Under the pieces are notes generated by a model that had not been told where the DNA came from, did not search any database, and saw only the letters and a list, made by a program, of their open reading frames with translations. DNA of 5,578 nt from Candidatus Zixiibacteriota bacterium (lineage in GTDB: Bacteria; Zixibacteria; MSB-5A5; SM1-73): NCBI GenBank assembly GCA_029933635.1, contig JAOZNS010000174.1:1-5578 (forward strand). Reading direction: 5' to 3'. The position numbers and the translations under genes were made by a program. Below, in pieces: positions 5,148 through 5,578 of the stretch. Within the stretch, counting starts at the first letter, position 1. Each line of letters starts with the position of its first letter.

Positions 5148-5578
5148 TCATTTGCTCTTCAACAGACCGATGGCTTCCTTATTGGCAGGATTGATCTTTA
5201 AAACCTTTTGCCATTCCTCTCTGGCAAGCTCTTCCAGTCCCTTTTGATGATAGGCTTTCCCTAAGTTGAGGTGAGCCAGCTCATACCGCGGGTTCACCTT
5301 GATCGCCTTAAGATACCAGACAATTGCGGAATCTAAATCACCCTTTCTGTGGTACAGGATAGCCAAATTGTAGTAAGGCTTTTCATAGGAGGAATCAGAA
5401 AGGATCGCTTGATTATACTCCTTTATTGCCAGGTCTGTTTTGCCCTGTTGAGCATAGATGTTGCCGAGATTGTTGTGAGAGGGGGCATAATTTGCTCGAT
5501 GTTTCAGTGAGGTCTTATATTCCTTCCCGGCTAAATCAAATTTACCCAGGTTCTGATAACTTATTCCCAGCACATAAT
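5148..5578 (-). CDS. Tetratricopeptide-repeat protein, C-terminal part, cut by the window edge
   Basis: The visible 143 codons are almost entirely TPR units, which form helix-turn-helix solenoids that bind other proteins. Counting from the Val at 5573-5571 as residue 1, the conserved positions recur every 34 residues: Gly at 10, 44, 78 and 112; Tyr at 6, 40, 74 and 108; Ala at 15, 49, 83 and 117. That is four consecutive repeats, followed by a short capping helix and KSK before the TGA stop. A GTG at 5573-5571 could be read as a start. However, the codon before it encodes Tyr at the expected TPR position, and no ribosome-binding site can be seen, so the gene almost certainly continues right of the window. 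The partner and cellular role cannot be told from this fragment. Terminator-like hairpins separate it from the large gene downstream. Confidence 0.9.
   Translation of the reverse strand, partial: YVLGISYQNLGKFDLAGKEYKTSLKHRANYAPSHNNLGNIYAQQGKTDLAIKEYNQAILSDSSYEKPYYNLAILYHRKGDLDSAIVWYLKAIKVNPRYELAHLNLGKAYHQKGLEELAREEWQKVLKINPANKEAIGLLKSK

Noticed and set aside
5571..5573. GTG as the start codon of the TPR gene
   Set aside because: The TPR pattern continues through it, with Tyr in the preceding codon, and no ribosome-binding site is visible before the window ends. It is an internal Val.
1..5578. CRISPR array, tRNA, rRNA, transposase or attachment site
   Set aside because: There are no regularly spaced short repeats, cloverleaf, rRNA-like stretch, transposase motif or flanking terminal repeats. 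The only long-period repeat is the coding duplication at 540 bp.

Overview
The window suggests a bacterial, probably metagenome-derived genome from an uncultured FCB-group-like lineage such as Zixibacteria or one of the neighbouring candidate phyla. The reasons are a very large secreted protein built from pre-peptidase C-terminal (PPC)-like and other beta-rich modules, ending in a pair of dockerin-like repeats of the form (L/V)-D/N-V-x-D-x-V-Y-L-x-N-Y...GPAP, and a bacterial Shine-Dalgarno/sigma70 style of expression. The phylum is an inference from protein style, not a demonstrated assignment.

Layout, left to right. Bases 1-126 hold no supported gene. They contain two mutually exclusive hairpins (21-54) and a perfect 14-bp bidirectional intrinsic terminator (66-107). 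Bases 127-4539 on the minus strand are one intact 1470-codon gene. It encodes a secreted, Cys-rich, acidic multidomain protein: signal peptide, Pro/Ser/Thr-rich spacer, two PPC-like domains, a small Cys-rich motif, two homologous domains of about 180 residues, a third beta-rich domain, an Ig-like domain, a large unassigned region and a terminal dockerin-like pair. Bases 4540-4825 are its probable 5' leader, unusually long and structured. It shows a 5'-terminal hairpin, a three-segment switch-like set of complementary sequences, a very extended Shine-Dalgarno sequence with a 17-codon upstream reading frame, a 10-bp palindrome, and finally the gene's own Shine-Dalgarno. A near-consensus sigma70 promoter (4832-4859) with A/T tracts behind it precedes the leader. 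Bases 4860-5147 are AT-rich spacer with terminator-like hairpins. Bases 5148-5578 on the minus strand are the last four repeats of a tetratricopeptide-repeat (TPR) protein cut by the window edge.

Both genes run leftward. The terminator-like hairpins and the strong promoter between them indicate separate transcripts. I see no evidence that their products cooperate. The dockerin-like end suggests the large protein binds a cohesin-like partner or simply calcium at the cell surface, but no cohesin is in the window. Nothing here amounts to a clear new multi-gene system. The part most worth a second look is the 286-base leader of the large gene, followed by the 540-bp in-frame internal duplication and the insertion-bearing dockerin-like repeats.
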